Assembly: GCA_050942895.1 (NCBI GenBank)
Contig: JBMNOE010000003.1
Span: forward strand, 124,001-188,000
DNA length: 64,000 nucleotides
Direction of reading: 5' to 3'
DNA from: JBNRMR01 sp050942895
Lineage (GTDB): Bacteria; Bacillota; Clostridia; Christensenellales; UBA1750
A program made the translations under genes and the position numbers. The notes beneath the pieces were generated by a model, which saw only the letters and a list, made by a program, of their open reading frames with translations, had not been told where the DNA came from and did not search any database. Positions 34,708-43,973 of the stretch are shown here, one piece after another (the first letter of the stretch is position 1; each line of letters starts with the position of its first letter).

Positions 34708-35736
34708 ATGAAGACATCGGACTTTTTCTATCCCCTTCCCGAGGAGCTGATCGCCCAAAAGCCAATCGAGCCAAGAGACTCCAGCCGGCTCATGGTTTTA
34801 GATGAAAACGGAAATATAAGCCACAGGGTTTTCCGCGATATAGCGGAGTTTTTCCGTCCGGGGGATGTTTTGGTGGTGAACAACACCAAGGTATTGCCCG
34901 CAAGGCTCCTGGGGAGGACGGTCAGCGGCGCGGCGATGGAGTTTTTGCTGCTGAGAAGGCTTGATATCGCCCGATGGGAGGTGCTGGTGAAGCCCGGCAG
35001 AAAGGCTCGGCCCGGCGCCGTCATCAGCTTCGGCGATGAAGGCTGCGCCCTTAAGGCGAGGGTTGAAAGCCTTGAGGAGGGCGGAAATCGCATTGTGGAG
35101 TTTTTATGGGAGGGTGTTTTTGAAGATGTGCTGGACAGGCTTGGACAGATGCCCTTGCCGCCTTATATCACCGAAAAGCTGGAGGACAAGAGCCGCTACC
35201 AGACCGTTTATGCCAAGGAAGACGGCTCTGCAGCAGCACCGACCGCAGGTCTGCACTTTACCGACTCTGTCCTGTTTCAGATCGCTCAAAGGGGCGTGAA
35301 GGTGGTGCCGGTCCTGCTGCATGTGGGCCTGGGTACCTTCCGCCCGGTGAAGGCCGACGATATCTCAGACCACAGGATGCACAGCGAATATTATGAGATA
35401 AGCCCCGAAACGGCGGATGTGATAAACTCTGCAAAGCTTGCCGGCGGCAGGATAATATGCACAGGCACCACCACCGTCCGCACCCTTGAAAGCAGCCTTC
35501 AAGACGGCTTTGTGAAGGCCGGTGCCGGCTGGACGGACATATTCATCACGCCTGGTTATGAGTTTAAAACTGCGGATATGCTGATCACAAACTTCCATCT
35601 GCCTTGTTCCACGCTGATGATGCTGGTATCCGCTTTTGCAGGCAAAGATGAGATCATGAGGGCGTATGGGTCTGCCGTCAAGGAAAAATACCGCTTCTTC
35701 TCCTTCGGGGATGCGATGCTGTTATATAAAAAATAA
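34708..35736 (+). CDS. queA: S-adenosylmethionine:tRNA ribosyltransferase-isomerase
   Basis: 342 residues, normal length. QueA transfers the ribosyl part of SAM to preQ1-tRNA to form epoxyqueuosine. Conserved segments are FFYPLPEELIAQ, VLVVNNTKVLPARL, PTAGLHFT and the C-terminal TDIFITPGYEFK...LITNFHLP. It follows ruvB by 43 bases and ends the operon before a strong terminator. Confidence 0.97.
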   Translation: MKTSDFFYPLPEELIAQKPIEPRDSSRLMVLDENGNISHRVFRDIAEFFRPGDVLVVNNTKVLPARLLGRTVSGAAMEFLLLRRLDIARWEVLVKPGRKARPGAVISFGDEGCALKARVESLEEGGNRIVEFLWEGVFEDVLDRLGQMPLPPYITEKLEDKSRYQTVYAKEDGSAAAPTAGLHFTDSVLFQIAQRGVKVVPVLLHVGLGTFRPVKADDISDHRMHSEYYEISPETADVINSAKLAGGRIICTGTTTVRTLESSLQDGFVKAGAGWTDIFITPGYEFKTADMLITNFHLPCSTLMMLVSAFAGKDEIMRAYGSAVKEKYRFFSFGDAMLLYKK

Positions 35737-35773
35737 AAGCCCGAAAGCAAAAGAAGTATGCGCCCTTAAAGAT

Positions 35774-35806
35774 AAAAAAACAACGGTTCAAGCCGTTGTT
35801 TTTTTG
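35774..35806 (+). terminator. terminator after queA
   Basis: AAAAACAACGG and CCGTTGTTTTT form a perfect stem around TTCAAG, followed by more T. Confidence 0.92.
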
Positions 35807-35814
35807 GATTTTGT

Positions 35815-35926
35815 GAGGCACCGCCCCAAACCCCGCAAGCTTTCGGTAAATCTTGGCTGATGCTTTAATATTATTATAAGGGTTAAGGGAGAATCCCTTG
35901 CGGGTGCAGGGCAGAGTACTGCATGT
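35815..35926 (+). repeat. dispersed structured repeat, variant copy
   Basis: GCACCGCCCCAAACCCCGC and an AAGCTTT segment are followed about 55 bases later by the repeat core AGGGAGAATCCCTTGCGGG and TGCAGGGCAGAG. The arrangement mirrors the copy at 11683-11790. It lies between the convergent ends of queA and the metal ATPase gene. Confidence 0.75.
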
Positions 35927-35927
35927 C

Positions 35928-37808
35928 CTACGCCTTCAGCGCCCGCATGGCGTTGAGAATTGCCAGCACAGAAACGCCCACATCTGCAAAGACCGCCCCC
36001 CACATGTTCGCTATTCCCAAAGCGCCCAGAGCCAGCACCAGAGCCTTAACGCCGAGGGCAAACACCACGTTTTGCCTGACTATTGTCATTGTTTTTCTGG
36101 CGACTTTCACAGCCTCGGCCACCTTCGACGGCTTATCATCCATCAGAACGATATCAGCCGCTTCGATGGCCGCATCCGAGCCCATTGCGCCCATTGCGAT
36201 GCCGATATCAGCCCTGCCCAGTACCGGCGCATCGTTTATGCCGTCGCCCACGAAGGCCAGTTTTTTTCTTCCGCTTTTTTCATTTTTAATCAGCATATCT
36301 TCAACGATTAAAACCTTATCAGCAGGCAAAAGCTCCGCATGAACGTCATCGAGCCCAAGCTCTTTTGCGACGGACTCCCCCACCTCTTTTCGGTCTCCGG
36401 TGAGCATAATGGCCCTGGTTACGCCCGCCTGCTTCAGCTCCCTTATCGCCTGTGCAGCGTCCGGCTTCACTTCGTCCTCTATTAATATATGCCCGGCATA
36501 TTTACCGCCCATGGCTGCGTGAACCACCGTGGCGGAACTGTCTGATCCGCGGTAATCGATCCCGCTTTTTTTCATCAGCGCGCTGTTGCCCAGAAGCAGT
36601 TCCCTTCCGCCCAGCAAAAGCCGCACCCCATGGCCGAAAACTTCCTCATACTCCGAAATATCACCGCTGCTTAGCTCATTTCCACCCTCAGCATACCGTT
36701 CCTTAATTGATAAAGCTATCGGATGATCAGAGTAAAGCTCGCCGTGGGCGGCAATCCGCAGCAGCTCGTCTTCGTCCATCCCCACAGGGAATATCTGAGT
36801 GACTTCAAACTTGCCCTGAGTGAGAGTGCCGGTTTTATCGAAAACGACGGTGTCCACCTGCGCCAGCGCCTCCAGATAATTGCTGCCCTTCACCAAAATA
36901 CCCCTCCTGGAAGCACCGCCTATGCCGCCAAAAAAGCTGAGGGGCACCGACAGCACAAGCGCACATGGGCATGATATCACCAGAAAAGTGAGGGCGCGCC
37001 GAAGCCATGTCAGCCACGGCTGGGCAAACAAAAGCGGTGGCAAGACCGCCAGCAGAGCCGCCGCGAGCACCACTGCGGGGGTGTAATATCTGGCAAATTT
37101 GGTGATGAAGTTCTCCGCACGGGCCTTTTTGGACACCGCATTTTCCACCAGATCCAATATCCTCGCCACTGTGGATTCCTCATAGGGCTGCGTCACCTCA
37201 AGCCTAATCAAGCCGCTGATGTTAACGCAGCCGCTAAGCACCTCGCTCCCCTCAAAAACACTTCTCGGCTGGGATTCGCCCGTCAGCGCAGAAGTGTCCA
37301 TGGCGGATCTTCCCTCCACCACTTTGCCGTCAAGGGGCACCCTTTCACCCGGCTTCACGGCGATGATATCACCCACGGCCACATCCTCGGGGTCAACCTG
37401 AACAAGCTGCCCGTCCTTTTCCACATTGGCATACTCGGCTTTTATGTTCATCAGCTCCGTGATGGATTCTCTCGATTTCCCCACCGCATGGCGCTGGAAC
37501 ATTTCCCCCACCTGATAAAACAGCATGACCGCCACAGCCTCGACCCCCTCGCCGATGCAGAAAGCGCCCACGGTGGCAAGGCTCATAAGGAAGTTCTCGT
37601 CAAAAACCTTCCCCGCGGCGATGTTCCTGCCCGCACGAAGGAGCACATCCCCTCCGATGATAAAATACGCCGGCAAAAACACCGCAATATTCCACCATAT
37701 ATGGCTGCTTTCCGGCACAAACGCCGGAGAGCTCAAAATGATCGCCGCAACATATAGCACCGCGCCGATAATCAATCTCGTAAGAATCCGCTTTTCAAAC
37801 CTGTCCAT
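35928..37808 (-). CDS. heavy-metal P1B-type ATPase (Zn/Cd/Pb class)
   Basis: A 626-residue membrane pump. Motifs seen are LTGESQP (actuator), SCPCALVLS in the transport helix, FDKTGTLTQGKF (phosphorylation Asp), SDHPIALSI (HP locus) and VGDGINDAPVLGRADIGIAMG. The CPC site with the adjoining SmtB-like regulator points to zinc, cadmium or lead export, CadA/ZntA-like, but copper cannot be excluded by eye. It lacks the usual N-terminal metal-binding domain, which is encoded separately just upstream. It is the last gene of arsR-HMA-ATPase. Confidence 0.93.
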   Translation of the reverse strand: MDRFEKRILTRLIIGAVLYVAAIILSSPAFVPESSHIWWNIAVFLPAYFIIGGDVLLRAGRNIAAGKVFDENFLMSLATVGAFCIGEGVEAVAVMLFYQVGEMFQRHAVGKSRESITELMNIKAEYANVEKDGQLVQVDPEDVAVGDIIAVKPGERVPLDGKVVEGRSAMDTSALTGESQPRSVFEGSEVLSGCVNISGLIRLEVTQPYEESTVARILDLVENAVSKKARAENFITKFARYYTPAVVLAAALLAVLPPLLFAQPWLTWLRRALTFLVISCPCALVLSVPLSFFGGIGGASRRGILVKGSNYLEALAQVDTVVFDKTGTLTQGKFEVTQIFPVGMDEDELLRIAAHGELYSDHPIALSIKERYAEGGNELSSGDISEYEEVFGHGVRLLLGGRELLLGNSALMKKSGIDYRGSDSSATVVHAAMGGKYAGHILIEDEVKPDAAQAIRELKQAGVTRAIMLTGDRKEVGESVAKELGLDDVHAELLPADKVLIVEDMLIKNEKSGRKKLAFVGDGINDAPVLGRADIGIAMGAMGSDAAIEAADIVLMDDKPSKVAEAVKVARKTMTIVRQNVVFALGVKALVLALGALGIANMWGAVFADVGVSVLAILNAMRALKA

Positions 37809-37858
37809 TTCACTCTACCTTAATATTATATATTATATATGCTATAAAGTTGAAAGAA

Positions 37859-38077
37859 TTAAGCCTGGATGGCGCAGCCCGGCTCCACCTTGCCGCAGAT
37901 TTTGTCCGCCTGCTTCAGGATTTCGTCGAATCTGCTCTCGTCAGCATCCAGGGTGAGCCTTTGCGTCATAAAACTGACGCTGGCGCTGTTCACGCCCTCC
38001 AGCTTGTTTATTGCCGTTTCAATCTTCGCGGCGCAGTTGGCGCAGCCCAGGTTCTTCAGCTTAAATTTCTTCGTCAT
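37859..38077 (-). CDS. heavy-metal-associated (HMA) domain protein
   Basis: A 72-residue CopZ-sized metal chaperone with the metal motif GCANCAAKIE near residues 11-20. The fold ends CGKVEPGCAIQA, with a further Cys pair. AGGAGGG precedes the ATG. It lies 50 bases before the ATPase, which itself lacks an HMA domain, so the two probably replace one fused protein. Confidence 0.92.
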   Translation of the reverse strand: MTKKFKLKNLGCANCAAKIETAINKLEGVNSASVSFMTQRLTLDADESRFDEILKQADKICGKVEPGCAIQA

Positions 38078-38137
38078 CGTCTTTCCCTCCTGATTTTTTG
38101 TTGTTTTTTATCAGTTTTGCCGTTAACTTATTTGAAA

Positions 38138-38530
38138 TTATTCCTCTATATGCGACATCCCCTGCCCGATAATCGTGTACACATGGTCGTCCGCCAGGGA
38201 GTATATCACCTGCTTGCCTTCCCGCCGGTTTCGCACCAGGCGCGACTGCTTCAGCACCCGCAACTGGTGGGATATCGCCGACTGATTCATCTTCAGCACT
38301 AAGGCGATATCATGTACGCAAAGCTCCGCCTCGAAAAGGGCGTAGAGTATTTTTATGCGGGTGGAATCGCCAAAGACCTTGAACAGCTCCGCCAGATCGT
38401 ATAAAATCTCGTCGTCGGGCATGTTCTCCCCCGCTTTTGTTACTGCGTCCTGATGGATGCTCTCGTCCTCGCAGAGCTCCAGCTCTTCCATTGCTTTTCT
38501 TTCCGTCTTTCTTTCTTTATTATTTTCCAT
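38138..38530 (-). CDS. ArsR/SmtB-family metal-responsive repressor
   Basis: A 130-residue winged-helix repressor. The DNA-reading helix is in MNQSAISHQLRVLKQ. The C-terminal helix carries the SmtB alpha-5 zinc ligands in register: D and H in LADDHVY, then H and E in SHIEE, 11 residues later. ELCVHDIA holds a single alpha-3 Cys. This indicates Zn/Cd/Pb-type sensing. AGGAG lies seven bases from the ATG. It should bind near its own promoter and release when metal is high. Confidence 0.92.
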   Translation of the reverse strand: MENNKERKTERKAMEELELCEDESIHQDAVTKAGENMPDDEILYDLAELFKVFGDSTRIKILYALFEAELCVHDIALVLKMNQSAISHQLRVLKQSRLVRNRREGKQVIYSLADDHVYTIIGQGMSHIEE

Positions 38531-38545
38531 TTCACTGCTCCTAAT

Positions 38546-38598
38546 AACATGTGATCACTTGTTCATATGTATTATACCTCATGCTATGCTTTTGTCAA
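38546..38598 (-). promoter_or_regulatory. promoter and likely operator of the metal-export operon
   Basis: Minus-strand TTGACA (38598-38593) and TATAAT (38576-38571), both consensus, 16 bases apart. Directly downstream, CATATGAACAAGTGATCACA and the following TGTT form an imperfect inverted repeat like SmtB/CzrA operators. Confidence 0.75.
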
Positions 38599-38672
38599 CA
38601 GCTCTGTGAAGAAAGTTGCTTTTTTTCTGCTAAGAATTACTGTAATAAATGTTAAGCTTTACAATAAACTTC

Positions 38673-38701
38673 TTGTACGGTAAATAAAAACGTGCTAAAA
38701 T
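38673..38701 (+). promoter_or_regulatory. promoter of the large surface protein gene
   Basis: TTGTAC (38673-38678) and TAAAAT (38696-38701), 17 bases apart, with TGC before the -10 (extended form). Confidence 0.7.
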
Positions 38702-38777
38702 AGATTAATTGCAAAGCACAATTAAAAAAAACAAAAAGCTTAAACTATTTTTTATTTATCAGAGGGGGACGTGCGCA

Positions 38778-41700
38778 ATGAGAAGAAGACTACTCTCACT
38801 GTTACTTTCTTTTATCATGATTGCAACCCTGCTACCTGTTCCGACAGCCGCCGCAGACGAGATTACTATTGATGATATCGTAAAATCGGGATTTGATACA
38901 AAGCTCTCCTCGGTTTCGTTTACGATAAAAGACTTTCTAATTAATGATTGGGAGCTAGTTATAGGCGATCCTAGCCATCCCCTATCCTTTACAGATGCAC
39001 CTGCAGATCCAGTAAAGCCAGGCCCTTTTAATAATTTCATAATTGACCCCCTAGATAATAAAAATATTAAATTGGAGGGCGATGGCATAAACTACTATTC
39101 TGCTTACGAAAACACTTACACTGTTAAGTTTTATGTAAATAAAGGCTCAGATTATAAGCAGTTAGAGTTTGTAATAAATTTTTATAAAGAAGAAAGTGAA
39201 ATTTTCTCTAACAGTACTGCGGAGGTTACCTCTTATGATATTGTCTCTGACGACCCGGAGATCATCGACCCCACCGTTCTCTCGGGCATTGTGACAGCTG
39301 CCGGCAATGTCGGCTTTGAATACGCCGCCACCGCAACTTCCTACGTCATCAGCGGCTTTGATTCGGCGCATAATGGCGTTGTGGTCACATACGATATCGC
39401 CGGAGCTACGGGCGCAACCGCCACCATCGCAGGCGGTAAGCTTTCCGTTCCCTTGAGCGCCGCTAACTTCAGCAATCTTGAAACGGATGTTTCAATCGCC
39501 ATCACAGCACTAAGTGACGGCACAACAACACAGACATTAGATCCAGATATTAATACATACTCGATCAAAACCAGGTACGGCGCCGACACCGGCGCTACTC
39601 CCGTTGCTGTTTCCGGTTCTTTTGGGGAAGGCAAAAGCATAAGCATAAGCCCGCTCCCCGCATCCGACCATCATTCAATGTCAATACAGCTATATAGTGG
39701 AAGCAATCCTGTCGGCAGCCCTATAACGGCTGATAGCGGTGGCACCACTTCTTTCTCCGTGCCGTCCGGCGTCACCGCGGGGACAGTCCTTACCGCCAAG
39801 GTCACGCCCAAGCTTCCCGGCATGAACAACTCTAGCGAAATTGCGCTGACTGGCCAGTACATTGTCCCCCTTTCGGGTGATCCCTTTGAACTGCTTGGAG
39901 ACGCTGATGCTTCTGTGACCGGCGCAACTTACACCCTCAGCGGCCTTAGCGCCCTCAACGGTGTAGAGGTCACTTACAAGCTAAATAAAGAAGAAAGAAC
40001 AGAGACTGACACTGTTTTCGGCGGCACTTTATCAATTCCGTTGAGCGCCGGCCTTTACAGTGAAATTGGCAGTGAAGTTTACATCACCGTGACGAAGATT
40101 AAGATCGGCGAACATATACAGACAGATGCAGGAACTGATACGAAAACAGCTTACGTCAACTTCATGGGCGAGACTGATTTTTCAGGCCTGTTCCTTGGCC
40201 GCAGCGCAGACGACAGCGGCTTTCTAATCAATGGCCTTAGCGATATTCTCGCCGGCGCATACAACTCCGGCTTTTCCATCGGCATCAATTTCTTCGTGGA
40301 CGGTGAACATGTGGCAAACGGCGTTGTCGGGCACGATGGAACCGTTACCGATGTGCAGAGCGTAAATGCGGTCATGAGTCTTAACTACATTCCCGGCATG
40401 GATTTTAACCCCGGCGATGAGATCTCCGGAGAACTGGTTCTGACAATCCACGGCCTGAACGACATCATAGTTCCCCTGGGCGGCGCATTCACTGCCCCCT
40501 ACTCCGACGGTCAGATTGCGGAATTGGAAGAATCTGCGGCGGCGGCCGAAATTGAATACGGCGCTGGGAGTGTGGACTATGTCCTCAGCGGCCTTGATTC
40601 TTTGACAGGGCACTGGATTTCATATAAGCTGATTGAGCAGCCCTCAGAAAGTCCGCCAACAGCAATGCCGGGCAAAGTTCTGGTTGATGGAGACGGCGAA
40701 GCGCGCGTTTCTCTCAGCGATACCGTTAGCAAGAGGGACTATTACAGCGAGCTTGGCAAGGAAGCTTTTATTGTGATAACCGGCCTTAGCACAACAGAAG
40801 CGGGCGCAAGCGAAGGCGGCTACGAAGAAGTTTTCGATGAAGCCAACTGGATCACAACTGTCAAAGAGAAAATCAGCTTCGATATATCCATTGATATTGA
40901 GGACTTTAAAGGCATTAGTCTGGTCTATGATTACGCAGCAGGCAAGTTCAAGTTTGAAGGCTTGCTGAATGGAATAATCAACGGAATTCCGGATAATCAT
41001 GTCATACGGGTCATAATTAAATATGATGGTTCAGAATATGCCACAGGCTATATAGATGACGAAGGCTATTTCGTCGAGGATGAAACCACCGGCGGCGGTG
41101 GCGTTGGGCTGCTTAGCACGCCTGCCATTAAAGCAGGGGGTGAGTTTACCGCGCACCTGACGCTTATGATCTCGAACCTGAACGGCATCCCTGTCGATTT
41201 GACTTCGCCATTCACCGCCAGCTACGGCATAATCACTGATTTTGACGATTTTGAGGACACTCTGGCCATAAAGGAAGGACGCCTTGTTTCCGTAGGGCTT
41301 TTATCTATATTGTTTGGAGACGAGGCGACAGAACCCCTCCCCGGCCACACGGTGACAGCGGAGCTTTTAAGAATAGTTGATCCCTCCCCCGATCACATAA
41401 AAGCCGGCATTCCCATATATTTTGATGAAGACGGCGACGGCGTGTTAGATATTGATACAGATCCTCTGTATTTCCCAATAGGAATTGAGCTGGGCGATAA
41501 ACTGACTGTTAGATATCTTTTCAGCAACGACCTGCTAAGCCCTGCTGATAATCAGGCGGATTCCACCAGTTCGGCCATTGCCACATTTGGAAAAATCTAT
41601 AGCATTACTGACTTTGAAGAATTGGAAGTTGTAATTGAGGATGAAACAACCGTTGTCATCCCCGGCCTTGAGGACGCTATCGGCCTGGACGACGCTGCAA

Positions 41701-43793
41701 TAGCTGCTGAGGTTACCGCCGACAACGGCTATGCCATCAAAGCCGATATCTATAAAGAAGGAGAGTCAGGCGCTCCAACTCCCTTGATTGATAATATTCC
41801 CGTTGGCCTTGCCGGCACAGTTGACATCAGCCAGCTTAACATCACCGTGGGCGACAGGATTCAGCTTACGCTGCGAGTTAATACAAGGTTAATTGAAGAC
41901 TATACCCCAAGCATGCTGAAAATGGCCCCGGATACCGAGCACCTGTTCGCCGGCATGACAAGAGAAGCGGTGATGGCTTTCTACATCGGTGTAAACGAGG
42001 GAAAGATCAGCGTTTTGAACGCTCAAAGCTTTCCGATCTCGCCGTGGCCAAGCAGTTTCAGCGGGTTTAACACGCTTTCAAGCAGCGCAGGAACTGACAA
42101 CTGGTGGATGAAGGCTCTCCTGACGGGAGACATTTCGCGCTCGTTGTTTATAGACGATACCAACGAGGGCGTTCTGGTAGAAGACGCCGGGGACGAACTT
42201 GAAATCGGCGATGAAATAGGCGTTACGCTTGAGTTCATGAACCCGCTGATGAAAAATAAAGATGGCATCACCTGGACAGATCCCTTCCCCATCAAGCTCC
42301 ACGGAGTGCTTGAAACAGCGGAGCAGGTAGCCGGCCTTGGCCTTGACATCAGCACGGACGGAAAGCTTCATGTGGCCGGCCCGGACGCAGACTGGCAAGC
42401 GCTGAGTGACTCGATTATCATTCATGGATCTGCATACCTGGGCGCAAACAGCGTTGAGCGCACAAACCGCGAGCCCTCTGCGCTGGGTTCAAACATTGTG
42501 CTCTACAACGGCCTTGTTGAAAATGCTACGAACAATATATACGATCTGACCGCAGACAAGGCGAAAATAGGCGATGTCTACGGCGCTGAGCTGTTGGCGC
42601 AAAGGGGCGTCTACCTTGAACAGACTATACCGGGCCTTGAAAGCGCTCCGGTCACACTCGGAAACTACCTTACAAGCACCACCGCGGAGGTTGCCCCCGA
42701 TCTTACCAGCTCAAAGATATACGCCGTGGACGGCGGCTTCGGCTCATATGCCGACTGGCAGAATATAATAAAGGATTATCCTGACGCTAATATGATATTC
42801 GAGGTCTACAAGACCGGCTCTTTCGTGCCCGTTTTCACCAAGATATTTGACGCGAGCACCGATGAGGACGATTTCGATTTAACGGAAGGCAAGCTGTATA
42901 TCGGCGATATGCTGGCGGATCTTAATGCCAAGCACGGCGACGAGTTCACCTTCTACATCTCGCTGAGCAACGGCGTGTGGCTGGAGGACGACTGGACACT
43001 GGGTACTATAAAGGTTGACATGTATAACCTGATGCAGATGCATGGCATCCCCGGGAATTCATATGTCGTGATATACGATTATGACGGCGGTATTCTTAAA
43101 CACAGCTTCCTGCCCACGGCTTACAAGGTGGTCGAGGGCAAGTTTAATTTCTTCCGCTTCGCCAATAATCAGGACCCGCAGGTGAAGGTGGTCAACACCA
43201 ATAAGTTCCAGTATGGCATAAACACAATCAAGTATAGGGACTGGAATAATTATGCGGATATCGAGTCCGTGTCCCAGGTGAACCTGACCCGCTCCTGGTT
43301 TACATTTAAGTTTGTAGAAGGGCAATATGCCTCCACCCCGGCAGACAATGACGAGCGGACAGATAATATCCATAAGATCGGCGTTAAGACGAACTTCATG
43401 CACATAGGCAACACTGCCCCCACATACTACCACAGCATCCGCGCTTTTGCGGGCAATGGCGGAAGCATCACGCCCAGCGGAGCGGTTAGCGTGCCAAATG
43501 GCGGCAATCAGAGCTTTATAATCCGGGCCAATGAGGGCTATGCGGTGCAGGCGGTTATAATCGACGGCGTGAACAGGGGCGCGTTGACTGCCTTTACATT
43601 CACCGACGTTGCCTCAGACCACTCCATCGTGGCTTCCTTCGTCAAGACCGTTGCGGAAGCGGCCCCCGGTACCGGCGGCCTGCCCCCCATCACCATCCCG
43701 ACGATACCCGCAACAGGCTCCGTCACTTTGGCGGCTCCCGCAGCGCTTATGCTGCTGCTGGGCATGGCGATAATCCCCAAACGTAGAAAATAA
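38778..43793 (+). CDS. large repeat-containing cell-surface protein with sortase-like signal
   Basis: 1671 residues. A signal peptide (MRRRLLSLLLSF..., cleavage near TAAADE) starts at the ATG preceded by GAGGGGG. Two repeat types alternate: type A (SGFDSAHNGVVVTY, SGLSALNGVEVTY, SGLDSLTGHWISY) near 181-263, 376-458 and 592-695, and type B near 462-575 and 700-815, each ending in a FTAxY strand. Near 1550-1620 is an InlB B-repeat-like domain (GNGGSITPSG...). The C-terminus has IPATG (1643-1647), a hydrophobic stretch and KRRK, an LPxTG-like anchor. The function is unknown; adhesion or wall structure is a guess. Confidence 0.85.
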   Translation: MRRRLLSLLLSFIMIATLLPVPTAAADEITIDDIVKSGFDTKLSSVSFTIKDFLINDWELVIGDPSHPLSFTDAPADPVKPGPFNNFIIDPLDNKNIKLEGDGINYYSAYENTYTVKFYVNKGSDYKQLEFVINFYKEESEIFSNSTAEVTSYDIVSDDPEIIDPTVLSGIVTAAGNVGFEYAATATSYVISGFDSAHNGVVVTYDIAGATGATATIAGGKLSVPLSAANFSNLETDVSIAITALSDGTTTQTLDPDINTYSIKTRYGADTGATPVAVSGSFGEGKSISISPLPASDHHSMSIQLYSGSNPVGSPITADSGGTTSFSVPSGVTAGTVLTAKVTPKLPGMNNSSEIALTGQYIVPLSGDPFELLGDADASVTGATYTLSGLSALNGVEVTYKLNKEERTETDTVFGGTLSIPLSAGLYSEIGSEVYITVTKIKIGEHIQTDAGTDTKTAYVNFMGETDFSGLFLGRSADDSGFLINGLSDILAGAYNSGFSIGINFFVDGEHVANGVVGHDGTVTDVQSVNAVMSLNYIPGMDFNPGDEISGELVLTIHGLNDIIVPLGGAFTAPYSDGQIAELEESAAAAEIEYGAGSVDYVLSGLDSLTGHWISYKLIEQPSESPPTAMPGKVLVDGDGEARVSLSDTVSKRDYYSELGKEAFIVITGLSTTEAGASEGGYEEVFDEANWITTVKEKISFDISIDIEDFKGISLVYDYAAGKFKFEGLLNGIINGIPDNHVIRVIIKYDGSEYATGYIDDEGYFVEDETTGGGGVGLLSTPAIKAGGEFTAHLTLMISNLNGIPVDLTSPFTASYGIITDFDDFEDTLAIKEGRLVSVGLLSILFGDEATEPLPGHTVTAELLRIVDPSPDHIKAGIPIYFDEDGDGVLDIDTDPLYFPIGIELGDKLTVRYLFSNDLLSPADNQADSTSSAIATFGKIYSITDFEELEVVIEDETTVVIPGLEDAIGLDDAAIAAEVTADNGYAIKADIYKEGESGAPTPLIDNIPVGLAGTVDISQLNITVGDRIQLTLRVNTRLIEDYTPSMLKMAPDTEHLFAGMTREAVMAFYIGVNEGKISVLNAQSFPISPWPSSFSGFNTLSSSAGTDNWWMKALLTGDISRSLFIDDTNEGVLVEDAGDELEIGDEIGVTLEFMNPLMKNKDGITWTDPFPIKLHGVLETAEQVAGLGLDISTDGKLHVAGPDADWQALSDSIIIHGSAYLGANSVERTNREPSALGSNIVLYNGLVENATNNIYDLTADKAKIGDVYGAELLAQRGVYLEQTIPGLESAPVTLGNYLTSTTAEVAPDLTSSKIYAVDGGFGSYADWQNIIKDYPDANMIFEVYKTGSFVPVFTKIFDASTDEDDFDLTEGKLYIGDMLADLNAKHGDEFTFYISLSNGVWLEDDWTLGTIKVDMYNLMQMHGIPGNSYVVIYDYDGGILKHSFLPTAYKVVEGKFNFFRFANNQDPQVKVVNTNKFQYGINTIKYRDWNNYADIESVSQVNLTRSWFTFKFVEGQYASTPADNDERTDNIHKIGVKTNFMHIGNTAPTYYHSIRAFAGNGGSITPSGAVSVPNGGNQSFIIRANEGYAVQAVIIDGVNRGALTAFTFTDVASDHSIVASFVKTVAEAAPGTGGLPPITIPTIPATGSVTLAAPAALMLLLGMAIIPKRRK

Positions 43794-43814
43794 CACCAAA
43801 TATTAAAATGGCTC

Positions 43815-43852
43815 AAAGAAAACAGCGGTCTATGGCCGTTGTTTTCTTTTTT
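43815..43852 (+). terminator. terminator after the large surface protein gene
   Basis: AAAGAAAACAGCGG pairs with CCGTTGTTTTCTTT (one G-U pair), then TTTT. Confidence 0.88.
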
Positions 43853-43900
43853 ATCTATAATAAAAAAATACGCATGGAAACCAATTACAGCGCTTTTTCG

Positions 43901-43929
43901 TTTACTATTACGTGCATTTATGATATAAT
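43901..43929 (+). promoter_or_regulatory. probable promoter of the CotH/VTC operon
   Basis: TTTACT (43901-43906) and TATAAT (43924-43929) with 17 bases between; the -10 is perfect, the -35 moderate. Confidence 0.6.
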
Positions 43930-43973
43930 TCTTGAAGCATATAAGACAGGCTGAATTTATCGGAGGAATTGAA

